DNA of 64,000 nt from Chlorophyllum brunneum. Its lineage: Eukaryota > Basidiomycota > Agaricomycetes > Agaricales > Agaricaceae. The notes under the pieces are model-generated. The model searched no databases. It saw only the letters and a program-made list of their open reading frames with translations, and was not told where the DNA came from. The translations under genes were made by a program, and so were the position numbers. Each line of letters begins with the position of its first letter. Within the stretch, counting starts at the first letter, position 1. Of this stretch, positions 1 through 11,969 are shown one piece after another. The DNA lies in the NCBI GenBank assembly GCA_963576785.1, contig OY756145.1, forward strand, positions 2,666,001 through 2,730,000. The letters run 5' to 3'.

Positions 1-438
1 TTCCTGTCAATATACCATATCCGCGAGTATTCGCATTGCACCACTCACAGCACAGAATGAATTGGTAATAACATCCATCGCTCGTTGTGAATTAGAACTC
101 AACGCAAATTCTAAGATTAAACAACGTCAATATATTTCTCGCAGATATAGACAAACGAACCCTCTCCCCAGGCGGGATGATCCTTTATACGAGTTGGATT
201 ATTTTCCACTTTATCGATGATGTACACCTTGTCCGCTGTGCCCAGAAACATCTTCAAGAATAAGATCAACCATATGCGTTGTAACAAGGCATCTCACCTG
301 CTGCGCACTGACGAGACTATTTCCAATAAGCTCGAAATGACCGTTCGGTCCCCTTCGTTGTGGTTGACCAGGGGTATCATTTCCCGCCAGAACGACCGAG
401 AGAGCAATGAAACGAGAGAGAAGAAGAATAGCTCTCAT
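1..438 (-). CDS. Glyoxal oxidase (copper radical oxidase), 5' part
   Basis: Minus-strand gene running off the left edge of the window. Visible exons are 298-438, 161-251 and 49-110, joined by GT-AG introns in compatible phases, with a fourth exon possibly starting at 3. The start at 438 opens a signal peptide (MRAILLLSRFIALSVVLA). The spliced frame then gives FELIGNSLVSAQQ, MFLGTADKVYIIDKVENNP, a PAWGE segment and AMDVITNSFCA. These match the N-terminal region of basidiomycete glyoxal oxidases, whose consensus includes FLGT.DKVYILDK.ENNP and D..TN.FCA. The family is secreted and oxidises aldehydes such as glyoxal and methylglyoxal, producing H2O2 for extracellular peroxidases. The catalytic Cys-Tyr pair and the copper ligands lie outside the window, so activity cannot be judged. 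A TATA-like sequence lies about 120 bp upstream. Confidence 0.85.
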
Positions 439-554
439 GGCGATGGTTTGTTTATAGAAAATACGGCCTGCGTGTAGAGTAGATTGATATACACAAAATG
501 GCCAGCAGAGTGCGCAATCAACGAGAAGACTGCCAGCACGGCGCGTCCAGTGTC

Positions 555-562
555 CTATATAA
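555..562 (-). promoter_or_regulatory. TATA-like element of the glyoxal oxidase gene
   Basis: On the minus strand this reads TTATATAG-like, about 117 bp upstream of the start codon at 438. It is the only clear TATA motif between this gene and the NACHT gene that ends at 715. Confidence 0.4.
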
Positions 563-714
563 AGGTCATCACGTGGTGTCATATCTACAACGACAAGTCG
601 GGAGCATCGAAGAGTGATGTGATCGATTCACAAATAAGCGTCTGGTATTTTACAGAGGTTGAATTTAAGGTACAGGAGGACGTCGTAAAGTAATGACACC
701 AGCGGGAGAACCTA

Positions 715-3123
715 TCATGTTGACGAACCATCCGACCGCTCAGGCTCCTTCCACTTGATTTTCTCAAGCTCTTCCTGATATCGGGATATCATTTCCCCGG
801 TTGGTGCCTGGTCCTCATTGAGCACATGATGTGTACTTGTCCAAGTCCCCGTTATCAAGTCCCGCGCGAAACTTTGCCTCTCGCGAGCCTTTGTAATCCA
901 GACGATGAGAGAGTTGGTGCCAACTCCGATAATGAAATATTCTCTCGTATGAAGTAGAGGATTGTTCTAGGGGCGGCTTAAGTTGCTATACCCCGGATAG
1001 ACAACTACTAGACTTACCCAATCAAGTGGAAACTTCGCAGGTGTCGCAAATCCATTGCCGATGACAAGTTTGAAATATTCCAGGAGTCGGAAATCGGTTG
1101 GACAGGATGGTTCTGTGCGCACAAAGGCATGTGAAAAGTCCTACAGAAATTTCAGTGATGACGCATACGGAAAGAACTTCGAATACGGGCCTACCTGTCT
1201 ATGTTCATGAAACCAATTGGCTAATATCCAGATGCTCCAACCGGCATATCTGAAATTGAAGTTGTAAATTTGAGAGAGGAGGTCAGCGTCCACGTCGGAG
1301 GGGGACAATCGATTCAAAGTATCCCAACATTCGTAGGTGGTGGATTTTGTGATGCTCTCGGAAATGCGTCTTTTGTTGTCTACCGAAACCCAGGTCAAAC
1401 CGGGTAGAGGGTCGTGTCTGTGCTGACTATCGAAATTCCAGGCTGGGAGGTCGTAAGAACACGTTCGGAAAGAAATTCTCACTCACCGTCATGCGTATGG
1501 AAGCAAGTCAAATCAACGTCATACCAGAAGAGAACCGATTTCGCAATATCCGTCATCGCCATTCGGATAATTACAAATTTGCCGGAGCGACTTTGGTTAA
1601 GGAGAAAGTCCATAAATGAGGTGTGATAAAATCGCAAAGGCGACTGATCAGCGGCGTGAGGTTCTGGGACCTCGATGACTGAGTGAAGTCCACGTAGCGC
1701 ACTATAGAATGCGTATTGGTCGAGGCGGAGATAGTTGCACAGCACTTGTGCCATGAGCGGCTCTTGATACACACGGGCCATATAGACTGAATATGCCAAG
1801 ATTCTCCATGTCGTCGAGGACACTTCTGGTGGTATATCACCAAGAATCTGCGTGTAGAGCAGATCAAGAGTGGCTAGAGGATTACTCGAGCCTATCGCTT
1901 GTGCATCCTCCAGACAAGCCATGATATAACCCAGCTGACCGACTGGGTTGGAACGTGTGGGATCGCCCAAGTGCTTAAGAACTGTAGACGCCAAGACAAA
2001 GAGCCCAGAGACGCGGTCAAAGAGTTTCTTGAGCTGGTCCACGGACGGCCAGTCTGGAGGCGTTACATCGCTATACTTGGCCTTGATCTTCGCAATTTCC
2101 TCTCGGAGATATCGCTCCACATCATCGCGACATTCCGCATCAATAATCAGCTCCTCACGACCACAATCCAACACTCTCGCGAACGTATGTTTGAGGTGCA
2201 CCTCCGGCCGACTGGATATCAGCCAGAGCAGCGGAAGATCGGGATAGAGTCGAATTGCTTCAGTGATCATGTCGATAATTTCGAGCTGAGCATCCATCCC
2301 CTTGCATTCATCGAGCCCATCTAAGATGATCACCATCGGCTCTCTGGAGCGCTGCCGTTGAAGAGTCAAGAGGGGCTCAATGATGAGTTTTTTGAATTGG
2401 ATGGGTGACGCCTTCTCTAGCAGTTGGGGGTCGTTGGCAAGTGCAGTAGTTATGATGGATTTGTACTCGGGGACGTTGACGGCGAGCTGGTAGACGAGGG
2501 ATGGTACAATGGGTTCTGGCCTGTTTCTGTTATTGGATCTCGATATAAAGTACGCTCCACCAAGTCTCCCCAGCTCTGCGCAGCGCTCAGCAAAGGTTTG
2601 AGCGACGGCAGATTTGCCTGTGCCAGCGAAACCGTGGAGCCAGATCATGTTCCACCGTCGGTCCGTGTTGTACAACCAGCCCTTGAGCTTGTTCCCGATG
2701 TATAATCGTGTTCCTGGGTGACACTTGGGAGGAGGGTGGCGAGCACTAGAGTCCATCGCGGCATCTGGCATCGTGTATGGCGACAAGTATTCCAATGCTA
2801 GTCGATCAGCGTATTAGATTTTCATCAACAGTACCAAAATTGATCACACCTGTTCTTCCAGTGTATATCATGTTATTTATCACGTCGCCAATAAACGGGT
2901 TGTTGAGGACAAAATCATGTGCGTTGTCGAAGTGGCCATGCGGCTGCGATGAGTCTGAAATTCACCATGAGTACAGTGGCCGTCCAAACCATAGAAGCTC
3001 ACTCGTGGCTAGTTGACTTGCACTATTACCACCAGTTATGGAAGATTGTTTCTCTCGGAGATCCCCAGAACCCACAGGATGCCGGAATAGGTTTAGGCGG
3101 GAGATGAACGAGTCAAGAGGCAT
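715..3123 (-). CDS. NACHT-domain NTPase (NLR-like), intact copy
   Basis: Six exons fit in frame and give 719 residues: 3003-3123, 2850-2954, 1487-2797, 1195-1442, 1018-1140 and 715-966. The start is MPLDSFISRL; a broken paralogue downstream begins with the same MPLDSFI. Visible parts are a conserved N-terminal region (DNAHDFVLNNPFIGDVINNM), Walker A GFAGTGKSA near residue 131, Walker B VIILDGLDEC near 232, an LISSRPE sensor-like motif, a helical VSGLFVLASTVLKHL segment and an FYHTSFMDFLL segment. The C-terminus has LHTREYFIIG and a charged tail. No WD40 or ankyrin repeats follow. Fungal NACHT proteins of this kind are STAND ATPases linked to non-self recognition and cell death; that role here is inference. 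The intron between 2797 and 2850 holds a stop codon and a frame change, which shows it must be spliced. Confidence 0.85.
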
Positions 3124-3406
3124 GGTGGTTGAGAGGTAAGAATAAGCGAGCCCAAACCAAAGTAAACTACGGGCGTCAATCAGGTCTTGCACAAATCTAT
3201 TTGTGGTCGGCACCGTCCGGTGAGTCGCCACCTGATTCAAAAAATTGTGAGCCCGAAGCCTGTTACTAAAACTGCACGGTCATACATCTCGAAGTGCAGA
3301 TGCATCCGTGAGCCAGGAGCAGTCGAAGAATGATGTAGTAAGCAAAAGCTTCCCATATTACAAAAACTAAATTTAGGGTACAGGATGATGTAGGTAACAG
3401 ACATGG
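3124..3406. other. Spacer between NACHT copies, duplicated flank
   Basis: No gene is seen. The part from about 3310 to 3400 resembles 600-695 downstream of the intact NACHT gene: both have a GAAGA.TGATGT block, then a TTTA.GGTACAGGA block. The spacer is therefore part of a tandem duplication rather than unique sequence. Confidence 0.5.
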
Positions 3407-3637
3407 TCAGACGAACTGAACTAATGTCACCCCAACTACGTAAGGCCCACCCAAGCCAATGTCGTCAAGGCCTTTCTGATATCGAGATACCATTGCCTTG
3501 GTCGGTTCCTGATCATCATTGAGCACATGAATTATACGTCTATTCTTCCGCAGCGTGTTTAAATTTTCACTGTCCTTGACGGACGTCATCTTGCCAAATA
3601 CATGAGACACGTACCAAGGGAGCATAGACGTGTCCAC
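3407..3637 (-). pseudogene. Orphan C-terminal relic of a third NACHT gene
   Basis: A short minus-strand reading frame whose residues 37-60 read HVLNDDQEPTKAMVSRYQ followed by KGLDDI. This is clearly homologous to the last exon of the intact gene (HVLNEDQAPTGEMISRYQ) and of the broken paralogue (HVLNGDQEPTEEMISQYE). No NTPase domain precedes it; the next sequence upstream on this strand is the broken paralogue's own 3' end. Its downstream flank also matches the flank of the intact gene. It is therefore the surviving 3' end of a third tandem copy, not a separate small gene. Confidence 0.7.
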
Positions 3638-3832
3638 AAGTCAGAAGCCATCTATGAGCGATGTGGTCGGTATATTGTAAGCAAGAGCATCCGGTATTCT
3701 ACAAAGATCGAAATGGAGGGAAGATATCTAAGAAACAGTAGTAGAAGCTAACCCCCATATAAATTGTTGATTGAAAAAAAAAGTGGTGGAGGCTAAACCT
3801 AACGAACCTATTCCTTGACCTACTTAGCCATC

Positions 3833-6146
3833 CTAATCTCTCGGGTCTTCCCACTCTATTTTTTCAGACTCTTCTTCGTACTGAGATATCATTTCCTCAG
3901 TCGGTTCCTGGTCGCCATTGAGCACATGGTATATAGGTGACTGTTTCCGCTTCCGAGACTGGAAAAATCCCATCATTTTTCGCGCTACGGGGTTTGCTTC
4001 GCGAACCCTTGTAACCCAGACGATGAGAGAGTTAGTGTCATGGCCAATAATGAAGTATTCTCTGATATGTAGTCGATAGTTATCCTGGGAATAGCTTAGG
4101 ATGCTGTATCGTACATAGAGGATTCAGCTTACCCAATCGAGGGGAAACTTGGCAGGTGTCGCAAATTCACCATCGATTACGAGCTTAAAATACTCCAGGA
4201 GCCGGGAATCTGTGGGACAAGATGGTTCCGTGCGCACGAGGGTTTCTGAAAGACCCTACACAAACTTCAGTCATGATGACTAAGGAAGTATTGCGAACAT
4301 AGGCTTACTGTTTGAACAACCAATTAGCTAATACCCAAATGTCCGAATTGGCGTGTTTGAAGTTGAAGTTGTGAAGTTGAGAGAGAAGGACATCGTCCAC
4401 ACGAGGACGGGTTAATTGAGTCACGCTGCGATAATGACCAACGAATTTTATGATACTCAGAGAAACGCGTCGTTCGTTGCCTGTCGAAGTCCAAGTGAGG
4501 CCAGGTAGACCGCCGTGCTTGTGATTGCGGAAGTAAGTCAAATCGACGTCGCACCAGTGGAGAGCTGATTTTGCAATTTCAACCCGCGCTTCTTAGTCGT
4601 TGATGACGAATCTGCCAGAACGATTCGGGCCTGGAATGATGTGTGATAGAATCGCAAAAGCTCTTTGGCAGCGGCTTCAGGTACAGGGACCTCGATCGCT
4701 GAGTGAAGTCCACGTAGGGCGATATAAAACGCACGCTGGTCGAGACAGAGAAAGTTGCAGAGCGCTTGGGTCGTCTCCAGGGAAGAGCCTGGTGCGAAAA
4801 TTAAAGTCCCAAGATCCGTCTCGTGGTCGGGAAGACACCGTGCGGCATATCAGCGAGGATCTGCATGTACAACGCGTCAAGGGCGGCTAGGGGGTTGCCT
4901 GAACCTACTGTCTGAGCCTTCTCTAGGTAAACCAACACATAATCCAGCTGGCCAACGGGGTCATCACGTGTAGGATCGTCGACGTGCTTGAGGACGGTAG
5001 AAGCCAACACAAAGAGCCCAGAGACGCGGTCAAAGAGCTTCTTAAGCTGGTCCTCTGACGGCCAGTCCGAAGGCGCTACATCGCTATACCTGTCCTTGAT
5101 CTTCGCGACCTCGTCCCGTAAACATAGTTCCACATCATCGCGACATTCCGCATCAATGATCAGCTCCTCGCGACCACAGTCTGCCACCCTCGAGAATGCG
5201 TGCTTAAGGTGCGCTTCCGGCCGACTGCAAATCAACCAGAGGAACGGAAGATCCGGATGGAGTCGGAGCGCTTCGGTGATCATGTCAATGATCTCCAGCT
5301 GGGCATCCTTGCCCTTGCATTCATCGAGGCCATCAAGGATGATCATGATGGACTCTCGGGGACGCTGGCTTTGAAGAGTCATGAAGGGATCGATGATGAG
5401 CTTTTTGAACTGGACGGGTGCTGCCTTATCTAGCAGTTGGAGGTCGTTGGCAAGTGCAGTAGTTATGATAGATTTGTACTCGGCGACTTTGACGGCAAGC
5501 TGGTAGACGAGGGATGGTACGATGGTTTCTGGCTTGTTTCTGTTATTGGACCTCGAGACAAAGTACGCCGCACCGAGTTTGTCCCACTCGATACAGCGCT
5601 CAGCGAAGGTTTGAGCGACAGCAGATTTGCCTGTGCCAGCGAAACCGTGGAGCCAGACCATTTTCCAATTTCGTTTGGCATCATCCGACCAGTCTTTGAG
5701 CTTGTTCCCGATGTACAATCGCGTTCCTGGGTGACACTTGGGTGGTGGGTGGCGAGCACTGGAGTCCATTGCCGCATCGGGCATCGTGTATGGTAAGAGA
5801 TATTCCAACACTAATCGACTTGACCATGTTAGATTTCCATTGACAATACCAGAGTCGATCGCACCCGTTTTTCCAGTCAATATCATGTTATTTATCACAT
5901 CACCGATATGTGGGTTGTTGAGGATAAAATCGTGTGCATTATCGAAGGGGCCATGGGGCTGTAGCGGGCCTCAAGGTCGTCATCAGTATATCGATTATCC
6001 CGATCGTGATATCGGAACTCACTGGTCGCTGCTTGCTCTGTGCTCGCAGTACCAGTCGTAGGCGGCTGTTCCTCTGTACGAACACGGCGCGAAGCTGGAC
6101 GCCTGAAGGGATTTTTGAGGCGATCGATGAATGAGTCGAGGGGCAT
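3833..6146 (-). pseudogene. NACHT-domain NTPase, degenerate tandem paralogue
   Basis: Paralogue of the gene at 715-3123 with the same exon plan and start (MPLDSFIDRL). The NACHT core is intact: Walker A GFAGTGKSA, Walker B IMIILDGLDEC, SRPEAHLKHAFSRV. Lesions seen by comparison: a net 7-bp loss near 4805-4815 shifts the frame after TTRRILG; a deletion with frame change near 4615-4645 sits where the other copy has FMDFLLNQS; an in-frame TAA lies at 4593-4595; one base is missing at the donor near 4305-4308. The region corresponding to the last exon (HIREYFIIGHDTNSLIVW and onward, to the TAG at 3833) remains readable. A cryptic intron starting near 4838 could bypass the first lesion but not the others. 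A truncated NACHT protein of about 430 residues could still be made. Confidence 0.75.
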
Positions 6147-6990
6147 GGTAAATGCAAGGCAAGAAGCAGTCCACAGCCCAGCGGGCATATGTATATATGG
6201 TACATCAGGTGAATATTGGCGTCAATCAGGGGTGGCGTGCGCTCGACACCGTCCCCAGGGGATATGTCCTGAGAAGCATGTTCAGCGGAACTATGCGTGT
6301 TGAAGTGTGAACATCCTGAATCAAGCGTCATGCCAGTCAAATCTGGGAGGTATGTTTCGATAAGCAAGATACAAGAGTCATAAGTTTAGCAGGAGACTGA
6401 ACAGCGCACATTTCGGACACCTGTGATGGCGTCAGAATTCTCTTCTAACCGTTTGAAGCACGAAGTCCGTGTAATAAATACAGTCGAGGCTGCCGTAACT
6501 GATAGCTATCATAACTGATAATTTGCATAACTGATAGGTTCAGGGCTGGGACAAGTTAACGGAGAAATTAATCCACAATTGATAGCGCCGGCTGGCACTT
6601 ATGGCGAGATGCCGAGTATTGAATGAGCAAGAGAGGATTTTTCACCTCAAAATCTGTATGTAATTGGCGTCTGAGGGGGACAAATTTCCCTTGTGGGATC
6701 TATTTCATTTATCTGCTCCTAAATGAGGATGAGAACCTCCCACTTCCTATTGCTGACATGGAGGATGGTCAGTTCTAGGGGGGCGCATCCAACAAGCTAC
6801 AAGATACTGAATTCACCGACTTTTTTGCCCATAAATCATGACTTAATATTCATTCCAGAACCATTGACAATGAAAAAAATCAATTGTGACGATCACAAGT
6901 ACCTCACAAGTCCGGCAGATTCCGTTACACGTGATCACGCGACCCTTGTGAACAAACGCGTCGACGGTCATTCATGATTTCATCTTGACT
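6147..6990. other. Intergenic, divergent promoter region
   Basis: Lies between the minus-strand NACHT block and the plus-strand coiled-coil gene, so it must hold both promoters. The block GGCGTCAATCAGG at about 6210 recurs at about 3174 upstream of the intact NACHT gene, so the duplicated unit extends into the promoter. Three copies of AACTGATA occur at 6497-6540. No gene is recognised. Confidence 0.5.
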
Positions 6991-9900
6991 ATGAACGACG
7001 ATGACAATGAACCATATGAACAGCCCCGGGGACCAGCAAAGCCCGTCTATGTCGGAGTACCAAACTTCTCCAACCCGTTTACGAAGATTGCCCACGAGAC
7101 CCAGGCAGCGGACACAACCAAGGGCGTCTGGGGCAAAGAACGGCACATGGAAATGCAAGTCCGGACACCACAAAAGTTGCGGCCTTTTCAGGCGACGACG
7201 ACGACGAACCGTGATAAAATATCTGCGTTATCGCCTTATGTTAACTTCCTCAAGGGTTCAAAGTCGACTTCAACCACGCCCGTGATGCAATTTCAGTCGC
7301 ATAATTTTCCGCCGTTCCCGCCAAGTCTGCTTTTGTGCTTGTTCGATTGTGATATAGCTGATCTCTTTCGGTGTAGTGACGCCTCGTGGCTTGTCTTCTA
7401 GTCCATTGCAAGGCCAGTGTCTCGAGGTTGATCCTACGACTGCTCCTGGCGTTTTAGATAATACTGGGCCTCCTTCGGACGAAAACGTGTTCGACGAGTT
7501 AAAGGATGTTTATAAAACTCTCGCTGAACAGGTGTGTGATTATTTAATCTTCTTTTATGGAGCGCATATATTTAACATTTGATATACATTGTCGTTAAGA
7601 CTAAACAATCTGAGAGTCTGCGGTACCAGATTATCTCTTTGAAGAATGCAAGAAATAATCTAGCACGGGAGCATGCGCAGACTACACAGGAGCTCGAGAG
7701 GACAAAGACACAAATGTGTGAGGCCACGGCTAGGACTGGGACTTTGCAGAGCCAACTTGAGAAAAGTGAAGAGGTGTTGGGTGTTAAGATGCGGGAAATA
7801 ATGAAAATGAGTGAAGAGGCGAGGGGTAAAACGGAGGAGAATGAACAGCTTTTGGTGAATTTGGAGAAAGGGAGGAGAGAGGTCGAGGACGTGAAGAAGG
7901 CCTATAACGCCGAGGTTGGGAAAGGTGAGGAGCTGGAGAAGAGGGTTGAGGAGACGAATAGAAGGATTCGGGAATTGGTTATCATGTACGTGGATCTTTG
8001 TTTCCTCTTTTACCCCGGCGGTTTGATACTCTTTTTCACGCCAGGTTTGGAGGACTTGAGAAGGAGATGCTGGGGTTGGGCGAATCCCAGACGGTGTATC
8101 ACCGTCTTGTGGGCGAGACTACCAAAGATTTGACAAACTTGAGAAGACTTTCGTCCGAAACTGCTGGTAGTAAGTCGGATTCTCCAATATGGAAGACCCA
8201 GTTCTAACAATTGTATCTCTCAGAAATCCTCGACCAAGGCGACAGTCGACAATTATTGGCTAAAGCCAGAGCGACTTTGGCTGAGCTAAAAGATGAATTG
8301 GCTGATTGTATGCCTGCAATTATAATATTTTGGGTTTTTTATCTCACTGATTTTGTTTAATAATCAAGCTCAACGCGTTAATGACTTTCTCCGCGATAAA
8401 CTTCACCATACTTCGACCCAGCTAGCGGAGGTTACGGGTCAGTTACACGAACTTGAAACCGAGAAACGTGAAGTTTGGGAGGATACGTTACGGAACGTTT
8501 CGCAGAATGTTCAATTGCAAGAATCGCTCATTGCTTCGAGTGCGTATCAGTATATTATGGGTCTTTTAGTACTCACCGTTTTGGTGATTTAATCAGATAT
8601 GCGAACTGCGGAATTAGTGGAGAGATTACGCGCGTTTGAAGATGAAAGCTTTGGATTGCTTTCTCGTTCAGCTGAGTTGGAAGCCAAGTCGAGTGTCTTA
8701 TCTCTATGGCTGATACTCGGCTGAATAATGTTGCTAGAATGGACGAAATTGGGAAACAGAACTCGGAGAAGGATGCGGAGCTGGTGATTCTTAGACCTTT
8801 GGAGCAAGAGTGCGTCCATGATATATCGCAGTTCATGCCACTGACTTGTACTTGTATACAGGCGGTCGAAGCTGCAAGCTGAGGTAGCGGACCTTACGCA
8901 AAGATTGACGGACGAGACGATTTCTCGAAAGAAGTTGCCTAATATTTTATTTTACTTGGTTTTCAAGTGACGCTGTTGTGTTCTCAGGCTACAGGGTCGG
9001 ATGGAGGAGTCTAGAGACGCACTTATTTCTGCAGAGAAAGAGTCCCTCGTGATTCGGACCCAGATACAAGATGTTATGGATTCTAGGCGTGAGGTAGCTT
9101 CTGAGTAAGTGCGATTACTGGGTGTCGTATGTCGCTGCCTGGGCTAATATTTGGCTTCAGGTTGTCCAGTTTGAAGATTGCGTATAAGGAGTTGGTGGCG
9201 GCCCAGCTCGTTTGATGAATGTTAATGCTGACACTACGGGTAGGATGGAATCGAACCTCTCAGGTACCCGGGAAAAGTTTTCAACCAGCGAAAAAGAGTT
9301 GCAAGCCCGGTAAGAGACGTTGTATTGTAAAGTACTGCGTTCCTTGAGCGATCCCCCTTTCCCAGATACGACACGAAACTGTCTAGCATTCAGGAGATGT
9401 TGGGCAAACGAGATCAAGAGATCAGTGCGTTACAGGCCAAGTATGCATTAGGCGAGGACATGCGGGAGCAACTTCGTACAGCGTGCGTCCTCGTATCCTT
9501 CCTTTTCGTGTTGTTGACGACTTGGATAGGTTGTCACGAGAACAAGCCATTTCGACCCGCTTGCAACAAGACCTGAAGGAAACTACGATCAGGGAGGCGA
9601 TTGCTCTCGGGAAGGTCGATGCACATGAGGGTAGGATCGTCAATCTGGTGAGAGAACTTGCGAGTAAGGAAGATATGTGCGTTGTTCTTATGTTTTGTTG
9701 TTGGACCATTTTTCTCAGTCTTCCCCATAGGTTGCGTCAGCTTGATTCGAAAGTTGCAGTAAGTATCTAGTTCTTAGTGGCTTCCGTATGTGATGATGCA
9801 TTCCGAGTAGAGCGCCCAGGAACGGTGTGAGGCTCAAGCTAGTACGCTCCGCTTGACCAAGGAGGAGTTGGGAGATGTGCAAGAACGATTGTTGAGTACG

Positions 9901-11405
9901 GGTGTAAGTACTAATCCTCGAACACCCTCTAGTTTCCACTGAAAAAATACAGGCGAATAATGAAGCAGCGCTGGGAGCTCTTCGTCTTGAGATTGCTGTA
10001 TTGCAAGAACGAAAGTCGTCGTTGTCGGTGGCTGTAGAGAAGCTATCTCTGGATCTGAAAACTCGGGAAGAAGTGTTCGTGAGCAAAACCAAGGAACTTC
10101 AGGGAAAAATTGCCACGCAGCGGGAAGAAATCCAGAAGCTTGGTAACGTCAAGGAGGAGTACGTCACGACTGCTGAGCGGGAGGTGATGAAAGCGAAGAA
10201 GCGAGAGGAAGAACTTAAGGAGAAGGTAGTCCAGCTTGAGGGTGTTGTTGATCGGATGAACTTGTTGATGCGCGAGGAGGTGGAGAGGGCTCGGACGCTT
10301 GAGAAGGATAGGGTTTTAGAGCTTGAGGGGAAGGTCACGGCTTTGACGACGCAGAATGAGGAGTTGAGGAAGGAGAAGGAAGAATGTGTAGAGAAGCAGA
10401 ATACGCTTTTGGAGCGGTATGCAGCTGGAGACCTGGTGAGTTATCATGTTTTCTCTTTGATCGTCGTATGCTAAACTCTAGACCTGGTTAGGCTGACATT
10501 GAGAAAGACTTTATCTCGTTGTTGATCCAAAATGCACGAGATTTGCATGAGCAGGCGGCAATCACAAAAGATAACGAAATCAAACGGGTGAGATAGCTCA
10601 TTGGTCCTCTTTGAATGTAAATGACGTCGTCTGGTGGTTGAAAGCGAGATACGGCGATATCAGCTCTGCAAGAAAGAATCGTGGAACTAGAGATTACGCT
10701 TGCTCAGGTTTTCCAGCCAGCTAGTGCTGACCCTTCGTTGATCCTCGGCTTGAAGGTCTCGCCACCTGTGAGCACGAGATCATTGGATTCTGCGGTATGT
10801 ACGTCCTGTGAATGCAAGCTTTCTTGTTTTCTGACATGGATATAGCCTGTACTGCCATTGCTACAGCAGCCTCCACCACCTCCGATCAGCGCTGGTGCAC
10901 CAGTGATACTGGTATAGTAGCCAATTCGACTGCTATTGTTCTCCCCTTTACGCCAGGACAGTCAGGAGCCCTTCACCTGTCTCATGAGCTTGATGTAATC
11001 CCTCCAATACCATCGCAAATTGCTTCCGAGCTGTCCACTCCGCCGCAGTCGCCCCAGCCTTCGAGGGCTAGAGTGGCCGCTGTGTCTTTTGTCCAGCTTT
11101 CCAATGAAGACTCTGAACGGGACGATCAGCCGACAGAGAACGCCTCTTTAAAGCGGCATCGTGCAGCGGGCGATATACAAGAGGTTGAAGCTGCGACAAC
11201 CAAGAAGCGCTCCGTACTTTTTTATCTACTTCAACGACGTAAGCTAACGCCTCTTAAGCGAGCCACCGTTTCGAAGAAGACGAATAGGGATGGGGGTAAG
11301 GTAAGGGTTGGGTGAGGCGGATTGTCGACATGATTGATGGATGATAATCAGGCACCGGAACCGAATGGGAGAGGAAGACCGAGGAAAAAGAAGGCCAATG
11401 TATAA
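6991..11405 (+). CDS. Long coiled-coil protein with C-terminal AT-hook
   Basis: Multi-exon gene encoding an almost continuous charged, heptad-rich protein. Readable exon segments include 7410-7531 (VFDELKDVYKTLAEQ), 7600-7985 (ELERTKTQMCEATA, EKGRREVEDVKKAYNAE), 8045-8165, 8370-8545, 8600-8815, 8865-9105, 9955-10435 and 10490-11405. The middle exons are uninterrupted coiled coil rich in E, K, L and Q. The end is non-coiled, with a Pro-rich stretch and then NGRGRPRKKKANV before TAA at 11403; GRGRPRKKK is a classical AT-hook, so DNA or chromatin contact is plausible. The N-terminal exon is uncertain: ATG at 6991 and ATG at 7001 open different frames, and several donors and acceptors fit. The layout resembles structural or meiotic chromosome-axis proteins, but no family was recognised. 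Confidence 0.7.
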
Positions 11406-11969
11406 TATGGTAAGCTGCCAAGAGTGTTTAATACGCCGGGTGGTTGATGCAGATTGTTGTCTACTGATCAGGATCGGGTTGGTTTTGGATGCAACGTCTG
11501 ATGATTGATAGATCGTCACGGGTCATTCTGTAGAGGTTGGTTACTCGGGGTCAAGGCTTCACGTTCATGAGATTGTTACGCGGAATTGTATAAATGTTGG
11601 CGCTCTGGAAAATTCAAACTTGACGTTGAGGCTAGAACTGTGAGTTTGCTGATCAAATATCCATCAGATCAACTAAGCGGGCCGTCTCAAGTCAAGAAAA
11701 TAAGAGTTGCATGCCTTGTGTCTTCTGAAAATAGCCATCTAGCCATGGCATCCGATATGTTGTTCAAAATATGCAGGAGCTTACTCGTGGCCCCTTTAAT
11801 ATATATGGAACAACTCCGCCCGCACCGCTGGCAATTTTGTTTGACATCTTGTTCCTCACAACCAATGCGCCGTGCAAAAATCTGGACGTCTGAATTTTAG
11901 ATCCCATAAAAAGGTGTGAGAACGAATTTGCTACTTATCTCTCCTTCCGGAATCTATGATCTGTAGACC
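11406..11969. other. Intergenic, promoter of the Zn2Cys6 gene
   Basis: 564 bases between two plus-strand genes. A TATATATGG-like stretch lies near 11800 and a CCCATAAAAAGG stretch at about 11903-11914, roughly 60 bp before the next start codon, which could serve as a TATA box. No coding signal is seen. Confidence 0.4.

Noticed and set aside
4785..4838. Cryptic intron that would repair the frame of the broken NACHT paralogue
   Set aside because: GTGTCT...CACCAG fits in phase but removes the conserved TTRRIL segment and does not cure the downstream TAA, indel and donor damage.
9232..9275. tRNA-like B box (AGGTTCGATTCC on the minus strand)
   Set aside because: The T-arm stem does not pair, no acceptor or anticodon arms fit, and the site lies within the coiled-coil gene.
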